Positions 52,945-64,000 of a stretch of 64,000 nt of DNA are shown here, in pieces. A program made the translations under genes and the position numbers. The stretch comes from Owenia fusiformis (taxonomy: Eukaryota; Annelida; Polychaeta; Sabellida; Oweniidae), in NCBI GenBank assembly GCA_903813345.2, contig CAIIXF020000007.1, forward strand, positions 37,470,759 through 37,534,758, in the 5' to 3' direction. The notes under the pieces were generated by a model. That model saw nothing but the letters and a program-made list of their open reading frames with translations. It did no database searches and was not told the DNA's origin. Each line of letters opens with the position of its first letter. The first letter of the stretch is position 1.

Positions 52945-55900
52945 TCATTGAAATCGTACAGTATCTGCTTGAGCATTTATAGAAGAGTCACTTTGATTTT
53001 CACTGTCTATATGTTTAGTGCTACTATCGGTTAGGGACGATTCTGTTATTCCTTTTATATCACCTTGATTAGGGGTCACACGCCCGTTTTCTTCACCAGA
53101 CTCCCTCAGTGGAGAATATCGGTATACCATTGGTGATTCCGAATCACGTGACTTCCGGTGGTCGTATCCGTTTTTTAAAATCGGACTGTTCTTCAGTAAT
53201 GGACTGTTTTTAGTGATATCCGACATTTGAAGATTGTTTAAGGAGGCACTTTTGTTTGATAAATTAGGTGAGTTCTTTGCTTTAAGACTATTTCTAAATA
53301 TGTTTAGAGAACTACCGCTTGAATGAACGGCATCTGTGAAGTGCGTTGAAACGCTCTTCAGATTTCTAGAACCGCTATCTGTTCGTCTATGGCGTGGACA
53401 GCATGCTCTTTTGATTTGATTATGCACCTAGAAAAGTACAAATCTTTTCATACATGACACTTTTAAGATTATGCATCATATCTTTTAATGCTGAATTCGA
53501 AAATGTTGATCAGTATTCATATGATTATTTACTTTTGTCACATGGGCGTTAAAGAAATTCTGCCTGGTTTTACCCCAAGATTAACAATACTTTAATACAC
53601 TATATACATCCAAACTAAATTGAAATAAAGTACTATTATATACTCTAACGGTTCTAAACTAAAATAACACAATATTATCTTTATGTTTGTGTCGAATAAA
53701 ATAGAATACGAACTAAATAATCACAATCGTGTGTAACACTATTTATTTTATTATTTCTCGATTTATGTCTAGACTTAAGATACCAAAAATTAAATGTAGA
53801 AAAACTCAAAATTACGTTTATAACCACGTTTCGTACCACAAAGCCTACCTCTCCGTTGAAAAAGCAGAATATCAAAGACACAAATATCCCCTGAAAGTAA
53901 AACAAATATTCCAGTAAACAATTCATTCAAGAAAAAACGTTATAGAAATAAAACATTTTGATTTTTAGTTTATTATGTTGATATAATCAATGTTGCTAAA
54001 AAGTGATAATACTGCACAGGCCCGTAGCCAGGATTTGCCAAGGGGGAGGTCACTTTTTGGAAAATTTCAGGGCTAGGGGGGTTCACTTTTGACAATCTTG
54101 TTCCAAAAATGGCCAAAATCACTTAAAATGTGCTCAGAATGGTGAGAAAATGCATGCTTTTGAAAGAATTATTGGCCAGGGGGAGGGTTCGCTCGAACCC
54201 ATCGAACCGCACTGGCAACGGTCCTGACTGCATCAGAAAAACAGCACGACACAGGCACAGACTGCACTGGACTGCACCAACAACAGTATATTTAAAATCT
54301 ACGCAAATATATGATGAAATAGAGATCAACTTTTAACATGATAGTTTACCTGTGAGTTAGTAATGACTTTTTGAATTTTGTCGTATGTTTTCTCCAGGGC
54401 AGGGTTTCCATGGGGATTGTAAATGGTGAAGAATAATTGCAATCCAAACAGCGGGATGAGAACAAAGGCTGCCTTTAGACCACGTCTGAAATGTGCATTT
54501 ATATTCTTCGAGGCGAGTGAAAATATATATTTGTGACGTTTAACAGTATGAATATGTATTACATACCTAGCGAAGCATTTGTATGGAAGTCAATGGGAAA
54601 GTTAGCGAGCTATATCCACCGATATTGCCCGATTACCCCGATATAGCCCGCTTACCTCGTTTTGATATTAGATTTCTTTAATAACCATGATAATATCATG
54701 ACGTCACGTCATTGATACAAAGTAACCATGGGAACAAAGGCATGTAATACATCAGTTATGTCACTATGACGTGAAATATGCCTTCGTTCTTGCCCAAATA
54801 TAGAGCCTCCCAAGGTCGGCCTATATTGGGAGAACTCAGGCATATTTCACGTCATAGTGACATAACCTCTAAATATAACAAACAGTATATAAAAACTTGG
54901 CAATATAACCAATTACATGTATCAGTTTCAGTGAATACGAGGCTTTATAAAAATCGTCATTAGGGGCAATGATATTAGAAAGGGCCGTTTCCAAGGCAAC
55001 TACATTTTACTGCTCTTAACGAGGATTATTTAATCTAATACTAAGTACAGAGTGGTCAAAAAATGGAAACCCTGCATTTTCCTCATATTTCTTTCATTTT
55101 AAGACATTACTCCCTGATAGTTCACGCATTTGTATATCATACAATTTCCTATCACCCTACCATATGTCATGACCGTCAGACTGATAGTCACAATTTTACA
55201 GCAATTTTAACAGCATACTTCAGGTTTGGCCATCATCGCGCTGTATGCAAACATGCACAGTTAAGTTGTCAATGAACAAAATGCATTCTTCAGCAGGTAT
55301 TGCCTGAATGATACATAATATCTCACTTTTGAGGTATTTTCTGATGTCATTCTTATACACTCTCTACTATATCCCCTGGATCTGTTGACATGTGTAGGTT
55401 TCTCTTCAGCGCAATAATGGCCACCGGGAATGTTGTAACATTGTGACTATCAATATGATGGTCATGAAATAAGGTAGACAGGTAGACAATTAAATGATGT
55501 ACAAATGTGTAAATTTATTTCTTAAAATGACAAAGATATTAGTAAAACGGCGTAGGGGTTTTCCAGTTTTTGACCAACCTGTATTATCTTGTCATTTGAA
55601 TCTGATATGATGATATTTAGTTAGTAAAATGAAACAAAACGAATTTCTGTGATGTGTTGGCAATTGAGAATAAAAGTATGGGGTACAATGTAAAAGGCAA
55701 TATATTTGAACACATAATTATGTACAATATCTACTGTCAAATGCTTGTACCGAATCACTTTTACTATTGAGCTTATTAAGATCCCAATAGACAGTGATAT
55801 GAAAGAAGAGTTATTATAAAAGACAGAAATGCACGAACACATGGTATAACTTAAATCCCAAATTTTCTGATTTTGACGAAAAAAAATTAATTTCAGTTAC

Positions 55901-58595
55901 ACGGAATTGTTTAATCAAGATTGTCATGTCAGATACTACATTTTGGATTTTTCATGGAATTCCAAACAATGTACACTATAAGTTTTTATAAATATTTTCG
56001 GGATCTATACTGCAGTAAGTAGGGGAAATCAAAGTCGGGTTCATAAAGGCCATCTTAGGTTATTATCAAGGGAATACGCCTCTAGGCGTAATACGTATAT
56101 GCTTATGTATGCGTTGCACGAAACTGGGCTGAAATCGAGAATAGAAGGTTACGGCGTCTTTTGAATGTCTAAGCTTATTTAATAAATATGGCGACGTACT
56201 TCTTATATGATAAAATATAGCGACGTAATCTTATTTTAATAAAAATGGCGACGTACTCTTATTATAATAAAAATGGCGACGTAGTCTTATTATTATAAAA
56301 ATGGCGACGTACCTAAAATTACTTGGCTCGTCAGGATGTGCGTGAAGCTGCGTCAGAAGTATTCGCATGATGTTGCATAAAAAGAAAAGGTTCACGAAAA
56401 GACAAAGTAGGTTGGGGCCATACACTATCCATTCAAAACCACCGATACTTATGGACCAGCACCTATAATGAAGTAAAATTAGTTGATGTAGGGTCCACAC
56501 TGGTATAATATAATGTTATAAAGTATAACATTTGCTCTCGGAATCCTACTATCTAAAATGTTTTATAAAGGGTCTGCACTAGTGTATGATGTAATAAAGT
56601 ATAACATTCGCTCCCAGAAATCTGCACTTTCTAAAACAATCTCTGTCCGAATTCTACTATATAAAAGATCTATGTAGGGTCCGCACTAGTTTATGATGTG
56701 AACAATACCCTGCTAGATCGAACATGAAAGGTTGAAATAAACTTTGGCAAATAAACGGGTCTAGCAATAGAGTGATAAACTATTTCTGAATGACGTTCAG
56801 AAGAAAGAGGCCCCGTAGATTATTTGCCATAAATTGTATTCCCAGTCAAACGGTCATCGTGTTTAACAGCTCTATCCAATTTCTTAGTTTCCTGAATATA
56901 ATTAAAATCGCTTTATTCTTGTCTAGTTTGTTTTTTATAATCTTTCATTTGAATGCCATTGTGACAATCCCTACCTGAGGGTAATAACCGAGAATTCAAA
57001 GATCAAGATTTATGTAAAGATGAACTAATACGATCAACTTTACAGACAAACAGATTCATTTTTGAATTCTGTGTTATTTCCTCATCTTCCACGTCACTTA
57101 CTTCTTGTTATCTAGAATCGCCCTAGCAACGGTATACGCGCCAACAGGGAGGACAGGAAACCCTAGGGGAGAGATATATCATTTTAAGCATTAAATAGTA
57201 TGTATAAAGAATCGATTTATTTCTGAAATTTACTTATTTATTTATAATTTATGAAAGTATATACAATATATCCATCACTACCAGAAGTTGCGACATATTG
57301 TTATACTTTTTTGCGGAAGGTGTTCGGCGGCTGGTTGTTGGGTGTTTTGTTTCGTCTATGACAAATGACAGGAGGTGACATTTTGCATGTAAATGCTTTA
57401 TATCATTTTACATTAATTGTCATATTTGTAAGACAAATGTCACCCTTTTTGAACGAGTTTCATATTTGCGTCATTTTTTTTATTCCCGGTCTAATGTTCG
57501 ACTTACCCCAGCCAAGTATATACAATCTGACTAGAGAATTCGGTGGCTCAAAAGCATTTGATATCAATTTATGAAGATAGTAGCCTTCGCAGAACATCCA
57601 AACATATGTCGTACATTTTGTATAAATATGAAGAGCACAAAGAATTCTGCAACCAATCTGGAAAATTAAAATGAAATATAAAGTGACATGATTGTAGGGA
57701 TTGTGAAAAGCTAAAATGACATATAATTTCAAAATACGTTTTCTTATCCCGATTGTTAATTCACAACGACCGTGGAGGTAATTATGCAGTCACTGTACCA
57801 ATAACGACATTGCCAATATGTCGTAAAAGGTAAAATAAGGTTTACATTTTGCGCTTACATTGCCTTGTCAATTGGGAAATGCCAATGGGTATAGGTGATA
57901 TAATTGTGTCATAAATGTTTAATCGTCCCGGGTACTAAAGCTATTATTTTGTTCACGGTACGTATTTGAAACACGAGTGTATTGTTGATGTTGTTTTACA
58001 GCAGTGCAAGAGTTTGCCACACCATTTCTTACACTCCCCTCCATAAGTTTTACAACTGTTGATATACCATACAAAAGCATGCCAATTTTTGAACCTTAAT
58101 TTTGTTTCTTTATTACAATGGCTCTGAAAGGATGGGGAGTTGTTTGTAGAATGAATTGGGGGAGTTTTTTAATGCATTTCGCTTATGTTTTTCATCCTAA
58201 AAACATCAATGCATTTTAAAGCATTTAAGTATTGTTGAATATAAGGTTGCACCACATAAATGCTTGTAAAAACTCCCCTGATTCATTTTACAAACAACTC
58301 CCCCTCCTTTATGACAAAATAGCTTTTTTCACCAAGGATAATACACATGCTTTTATAAGTGATCCGAAAGCCCCTCCCCCCCGATTGTCAAACTGCTGAA
58401 GGGGAATGTTCATGTACAAACTGAAATGAGGAAATACTTACTGAATTTTTATACATTACGGATTGTGAATTAATTTTTACAGTCAGAAGATCGTATTGAA
58501 CTAGCATGTCCCAGAGAATCGTGATGAATCCACAAAAGGCCAGAGATAAGAAAAAATTAATGTGAATCTTGATTCGATCCTGTCGCCTTAGCGCT
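52945..58595 (-). CDS. class B (secretin-family) GPCR, TM2 to C-terminus
   Basis: Seven exons: 58442-58595, 57507-57657, 57102-57162, 56313-56462, 54350-54485, 53849-53890, 52945-53427. All phases join. TM2 (HINFFLSLAFCGFITILWDM), TM3 with the class B mark WMFCEGYYLHKL and the disulphide Cys (IGCRIL), TM4 (GFPVLPVGAYTVARAI), the ECL2 Cys-Trp, TM5 (GPNLLCLFVNLFFLCNIMRI), TM6 (LKAAFVLIPLFGLQLFF) and TM7 (GIFVSLIFCFFNGE) are present. TM7 is encoded by a 42-bp mini-exon, as in vertebrate class B genes. The last exon codes a 160-residue Ser/Asn-rich tail with likely phosphorylation sites. It is a peptide-hormone receptor of the calcitonin/PTH/PDF-type group; the exact subfamily is not assignable. 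TM1 and the hormone-binding domain must lie upstream and were not found. Confidence 0.9.
54017..54226. mobile_element. 210-bp MITE with caggcccgtagcc ends (copy 2)
   Basis: Begins caggcccgtagccaggattt and ends with a degraded complement (ggcaacggtcctg). It is flanked by a perfect 6-bp duplication, actgca. It lies in an intron of the GPCR gene. Confidence 0.88.
55048..55581. mobile_element. 534-bp mariner-like MITE with TA duplication
   Basis: Starts cagagtggtcaaaaaatgga and ends ccagtttttgaccaacctg, with terminal similarity over roughly 90 bp and TA on both sides. It lies in an intron of the GPCR gene. Confidence 0.8.
56184..56318 (-). repeat. tandem repeat carrying the splice donor of the TM5 exon
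   Basis: Five units of about 25-34 bp, each with plus-strand atggcgacgta or a one-base variant. The unit next to the exon supplies the real donor (gtacgtcgccat on the minus strand, directly after 56,313). Two others keep gtacgt. Confidence 0.85.
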
Positions 58596-61500
58596 CTGCA
58601 AGAAAAGTCAATTAATATAATTATATGGCTATCTCAGCAGCAGAACCAGCTCAAGAAATATCTCGAAATAAAGTCACGACAAATAAACTTGACTAATTGT
58701 GAACATTTAAAAGGGTCGTTCAATAATCATTGATAAAATTCCTTAAAACGTATTATGACTCTTCTATTTAGATAAATGCTAACTGTGTGAATCTGAAATA
58801 GAAACGATGAAATTACCATATGGAAATCCCAGAAGTATATCAAATGATGATCTATAAAATATTATAGTCACTCCCATCAATAAAAGTGGAAACCCTGATT
58901 CCAAACTAACTAAATGTGCATAAAGCTCGTGTTACATATATTGTGCGAAGGATTGACCATGTCTACGTATTCATATAATGAATCCCAAAGTGATTACATA
59001 TACATTTGATCACATACAATAAGCAATGACACCATTTAACGGAGCATCTCAAAAGTCTAACGTATGACTTACTGTACTTGAACAGTTAATATGTGACCCC
59101 TTCCCTTTCATAACTGCATGTTGAAATGCGTCTTTGCGTTAAGTAACACTATATCATATCAGTATAACACAGTCATTTTTTATAATCATTCCAATATGTA
59201 TTTGTATACAGTATCGGCATAAGATTATCTCTTGTACTGTATCTCACTGTAGAATACTGAGTTTATATCCAACAAAATTTGCAAAGACAAAATTCCCCGG
59301 AACGATGTCAGAAAACTTTTAAGGCTAATGACCCCCTATCATAACTGTTCATATACACTTAGTTTTCCGACATCGATCTTTTGAAATGCTCCCTAGTATA
59401 CATACACAGTATTTACAGAGACCTAGTTTCAAGTTAATTACAGAACACAGGAGACTAGAAATAAATACATGTGCATTTCTAAACTTGTAACTTAAATGGT
59501 ATATATGAAAACAATTAAATGACAAGTTCATTTTCCAAATCATGTATGGTATAACTTAATAGAATACATCTCGATATTCAACCTCAATATAAACATTGAT
59601 AAATCGTTGATTAATTGTAAGTGATTAGCTATTACATAATATGAAGAAAACCCTCGTGCGAATTATCATATTGATACATGTAGTAAATATCAACCTCCGA
59701 TCACAGGGCTTCAAAATCCAGAATATATTCTTTCTTTTTACCCCCTGCGATAAGCAGTTAGCATTTCCCCGATGAAGAACTCGCAATCTCACATATAAGT
59801 CATTGAGCATAATAAGATCAATTGGTTTAGTTTAATCGGGCGCTTCCACGGATTCTGGACACCTGCTTAGGAGGACGACTAAATATATATATAAAAAATC
59901 AAAACATGCCTTCAAATAAATACACCTAACTCTTCAAGGTGCACGCGGGTTATAATCTCCAGGAAAAATCAGATAAATCTGGGGGAAATATAACGGGACA
60001 AACAATAAGAATCATTCATCACATAACATTAATTACAAACAGATACATCATCCATGAAGTTGTCGATGTTTTGCAACGTTAACGACAAGATTGGAAGACT
60101 GAGGGCTCCTACGATGTATCAGGGTATCGCGATACATTTTTCACCTCGACTTGAGTCTAAAACGATTTTAGCTTTCATATGTGTTCATCTGCATTCAAAG
60201 CAGACCTTTCACATAGTTTCATTCAATTTATTGAAGACCCCCCGTATTGACCCCCCTTTCAATACTAACTTGAACACTCGTAAAAGTCAGATACAGATAT
60301 CCTACAACATATTACCGAACGTCAGTCTTTCAAAATATTTGCTTTGTCAAAATGAACATGGTTTAATAGAGTTGTCCATTTTCCTTCATGCTTAACTTTG
60401 TAAGCAGTGAATTACTTGTATCGTAAGAGCCCTGGTTGTTTAGCACAACATAAACGGTGCACTTCTCAAAAAATCTTTACTTACATATAATTTTCAAAAC
60501 ATCTACCCTGTTTTTTCCTGATGTATTTGAATTGAGGCAAAAGACAAACAAAAAACTTGTTCTTTTACAAAGAATCAAAAATCCATGCTATTAAGTGTTG
60601 TTATAAGACATTTAATAAGACATGTTTAATGACATTTCATAAGTACTAGATCCGGAACGCCGTGACCCAGGGCACTGACAAGAAGGAATTGACATGTGAA
60701 TGGCACAAAGTGAAGGATTTGCGATACAAGTGCTACTTATCGCAGTGAAACAATTTGATGAATAGAACGGTGGTGCCAGACAAGGTGTCGCAAATGCAGA
60801 ATATCGATACGGTTCCCGCAAGTACTTTGTGCATTGCACTTACGGATGAAAGAATTGTATAATGAGCTCTATTGGCTTACTTTTCCATCGTGAATAATTT
60901 TAACAATCATTTACAGAGTGACTGAGTTGGAAATGGTTCATTTTATTTAGTCAATTAGAATGCAATTCCAGCATTACATCGTTAGCGTTTTTGTTGTGTG
61001 TAAATGTACAATCGTATACACCAATCAAATGATACTCGACTATACCCGGATATGACGTCACTAAAAAATTGAGCCTTCCCTCTCACACAAATGTCAACCC
61101 AATCAGATGTACCATAGCATTTTATATGACAAGTTAGCTCATAAAATCGAGTGGTGGAACGCTTGTTCTACTGAGGGTTTCAACATGGAAAGTCAAAAAG
61201 GTAACCCAAGTCTAAATAACTCAGTCATTCAGCATGTGTTCGAAATCAAATTTAGCAAATTCAAATATTATTTAATGTTTTTTTTCAGTTTCCCTTATGG
61301 TCACGATTTCAAAGCCATGTTACAAAACGTGTTATAAAATGCCGTCTTCGGGTCGGCGTCAGTAGGTTGGTAGGCAGGACTATTTAGTCTAAAGGACGGT
61401 CATCTCTAATTTTTTGTTTACTTGTCACTCGTTTTAACCATTTTCACTGCGTCAAATGTGAAATTCCAAGCAATTTCTAGACGTGCAAAGATAGTCTAGG

Positions 61501-63580
61501 AACTCCGCGTATCTAGAGATTCCAAGACGTGTCAAGAGGTGCAAAGACCTCGCGTGTAAAGAGCGTGTCAAGAGTTTTGATATCTCTTTGCACAGCCTTA
61601 TCAAAACAAACAGTATAATTAGACCGGCCACATGTTGTTATGCCCTATAGTCGCGCTTAATTATACTTTACTAGGATGGGAATATAACAATCATTTTAAT
61701 TTCGTGTTAATAATAATTTGTGTTTTTTAAATCATTATCAAAATAAAATTAATTTAAAAGTATGCGTGTGCGTGTAAGTATAGGCAATAGCTTAGTCGAA
61801 ATGAGTAGATGTGTGCAGATGGAGATCGCCTATGTATTTTGCTAAATCTGACATTTTTACAGGATCATGTTAAAGATCAAATGAAAACAAGAAATGTGTT
61901 TTTCTTAGGTTTATCTACCCTGATTACGAGTGATTTTAACTTGGACGCATATTCCTAGATATTAAAACAGTTTGAATAATTAACAAAGTCCACTTTGAAC
62001 CGTGTCAATCAAATTGTCAAATATGTAGATAGCACATGCAGGCCCGAATACAGGGGGGATAGATTGGTTCTAGCGACCCCCCCCCCCCCCCTCCGTGACC
62101 AAAATTGCATTTTTTACCCCATACTGAGCACCTTTTAAATTATTTTGCTCATTTTTGAACTAACATTGCCAAAAGTAAACTCCCCCTGGAATTTCTTAAA
62201 AAAGTAACCCACCCCTTGGCAAATCCTGGCTATGGGTCTGAAACGCCTGAAACATGCTCTGATATAATGAGGCATATTCTGTGATCTGAGCTTATCATAT
62301 GGGAAGAGTTATGAATGTCAATAAGTATGATTGTTATCATGTAATCATCTACCTTAATGTCAATACATTACATAATGTAGTAAGGCATTGTACATGTATT
62401 TAACAACAGGCACATCCTTCTTCAAAGGACTTCATTTATACTTGTAAAATACCCTTCCAGCGAGGATACAACAGGCACAGTTACACAAGTTTTATGACCC
62501 CAATTAGATGAAATATGAGCTGGGATGAAAGATCTCAAAAATCAAGGGCTGGGAAGATTTGAGATGTCATGGTTTACTATCATGACGCTGAAACATGTGT
62601 CGCTTATTGTCACCTGTATTGATCATGATGGGGCGACGGCAGTGCCCCGAGTCTTTTTGATCTGTTTAATCTTATTAGTTACTATCTAAAATTGAATAAT
62701 TTAGGACCCCGGAAGCAAAACAACTCTTTGTTATGAAAGGAATACACCATGGACAGAACCCCTCATGTAAACCATCTATAAATACCTTTGAAATCAATTT
62801 GATTTTCGATCTACATCTGAATCTCAGATGGAGAGTACTCTTTGACAAGATCAACATTTAAAAGTGTAGGAAAGGTTTGATAAAGATGTTTAATAGCTAA
62901 TTATTCAGACATATTGTTCTTTCATGTTGACGATCATCGAACATAATTGCAATCAACTTCCATGATATTTGCAATTTTGAATTTTGAATTATTTTGAATG
63001 CAAATGTACTCAAGTACTATATCCTGAGTTCTGCCCGGATCCCCGAAAACGTTTAAAATCAAACTCGATTATTTAGCTAGACTTCAAAATAAGGGATTCA
63101 ATAGAAACATGAAATCCATATCACTGTATAAATTGTGGAATTTCTAGTAATTTTTAGACGTGCTTAGCCGGTCTAGAAACTCTGCGTATCTAGAGATAGA
63201 GGAGGGGAGAGAGGACTAATTTTATAGCTGAAATTAAAAATAGCTTATGATCTATAAATATAATATATGGTTGTTCTTATAATGAACAACTATTGGTTTA
63301 ATATCTGATATGTGGACGGATATTTCTTGATTTGGTTTAAAAAGAAACTGAATGTAGGGTTGCAAAAATGAGAGAGACAAAGACGTTCGAAGGGTGGGGG
63401 TAAAATTTAATTAAAATCAAGCTGAGACAGAATGAGAATAAACATATCTGTTAGTTGCTCATGTAAACGAAAACAAATTAGAGGGTTTATTAGCACCGCA
63501 GACCAGATTTGCAAAATTGGGGGAGTGCATTTTCCCAGGATTTTAAACAATACTATATCTAAAATGTTGCCCCTCATATG
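58596..63580. other. intron or intergenic DNA upstream of the TM2 exon
   Basis: No TM1 or hormone-receptor-domain exon could be recognised. Present are a MITE (62,039-62,240) and AT-rich unique sequence. A Cys-containing frame at 60,612-60,839 (minus) lacks a known domain. Confidence 0.45.
62039..62240. mobile_element. 202-bp MITE with caggcccg ends (copy 3)
   Basis: Starts caggcccgaatacagg and ends cctggctatgggtctg, with a long C-run near the left end, the same layout as copies 1 and 2 but more diverged. No clear target duplication is left. Confidence 0.8.
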
Positions 63581-63715
63581 CCTGGGTCATATTTGCTCCG
63601 ATTCATCGGCCGGAGGCCGGCCGATTGAGTGTTTTTTCAAACATGAAAACAATTTTAGACAAAATACTCAATCGGCCGGAGGCCGGACGATGAATTTGAG
63701 CAAATGTGAACTAGA
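63581..63715. mobile_element. 135-bp hairpin MITE (cctgggtcat family, copy 2)
   Basis: Starts cctgggtcatatttgctccg, ends gagcaaatgtgaactag, with inner inverted atcggccggaggccgg blocks. Same family as 23,701-23,836. Confidence 0.85.
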
Positions 63716-63771
63716 AGTTTCAAATGAAAGCCATTCAAAGCTCCTTTCTTCTTCCTTCTCTATTGGTTAAG

Positions 63772-63822
63772 CAGGGGGGGGGGGGGGGTGCGATCATTCA
63801 CGAATCGCACCCCCCCCCCCTG
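63772..63822. repeat. poly-G/poly-C hairpin
   Basis: A G-run of about 15 then tgcgat is mirrored by atcgcac and a C-run, around a 9-base loop. The run length may be affected by sequencing error. Confidence 0.8.
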
Positions 63823-64000
63823 GTTACGCCTATGTGTTAAAACTTTACACAATATCAATATTTAAAACTGTATCTTGTAAGTGGCTTATTAAGCATCAGA
63901 TCAATCACTAAGAACCCCTCTTATCTGCCGTTTGCGTTTGGAAGGATAAAGACAAAGGGGACGCGGCTACATGTATATCGCGATAACGTGAAATCTTTAT

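Noticed and set aside
60054-60395. 113-codon plus-strand frame
   Set aside because: No domain, no similarity to neighbouring genes, composition like surrounding AT-rich DNA.
60612-60839. Cys-containing minus frame as a possible GPCR hormone-binding exon
   Set aside because: Cys spacing and the expected Asp, Trp and Pro positions of the hormone-receptor domain are absent, and no suitable splice phase was found.

Overview
This is eukaryotic, animal DNA: AT-rich, with multi-exon genes that have GT-AG introns, large introns full of small inverted-repeat transposons, and metazoan protein families (calcium-binding EGF, collagen, ShK, chymotrypsin-fold proteases, chitin-binding CBM14, class B GPCR). 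The mix fits a marine invertebrate, probably a bilaterian and perhaps a lophotrochozoan, but the species cannot be fixed from sequence alone. Five host genes plus one viral-type mobile element could be assembled by hand with matching splice phases.

Layout. 1-8.8 kb has no convincing gene; it holds a hairpin MITE, a 499-bp tandem duplication and a 0.7-kb hairpin element. 8.8-16.4 kb (minus) is a complete nine-exon gene for a 630-residue type II membrane protein: tyrosine-motif cytoplasmic tail, one transmembrane helix, three coiled-coil-like exons, EGF modules and a long Gly-X-Thr collagen domain. 18.7-22.1 kb and 24.8-32.0 kb (minus) are two intact head-to-tail paralogs, each encoding a 393-residue secreted protein with two ShK domains, a Pro/Thr linker and a chymotrypsin-fold protease. 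All seven exon lengths are identical between them, and GATA-type sites lie upstream of each. 34.6-47.1 kb (plus) is a three-exon gene for an unrecognised 280-residue secreted protein.

Intron 2 of that gene contains a complete 8,537-bp Polinton/Maverick-like element (36,181-44,717): 252/253-bp terminal inverted repeats, a perfect 6-bp target duplication (ggtgtt), and on the minus strand a packaging-type ATPase, integrase with chromodomain, small membrane protein, small capsid-like protein, basic protein, major-capsid candidate and adenovirus-type protease. It has no DNA polymerase B; its place is taken by a 1.2-kb iteron-like array of GTGAACA words. The last five genes are packed almost like a bacterial operon. 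This is the most striking system in the window.

47.5-49.8 kb (minus) holds the 3-prime exons of a chitin-binding (CBM14) protein with a duplicated last exon and a 32-bp minisatellite between the two copies. A 500-bp assembly gap follows. 52.9-58.6 kb (minus) holds seven exons of a class B (secretin-family) GPCR from TM2 to the C-terminus; its TM1 and hormone-binding exons were not found. The rest of the window to 64 kb is intron or intergenic DNA with further MITEs.
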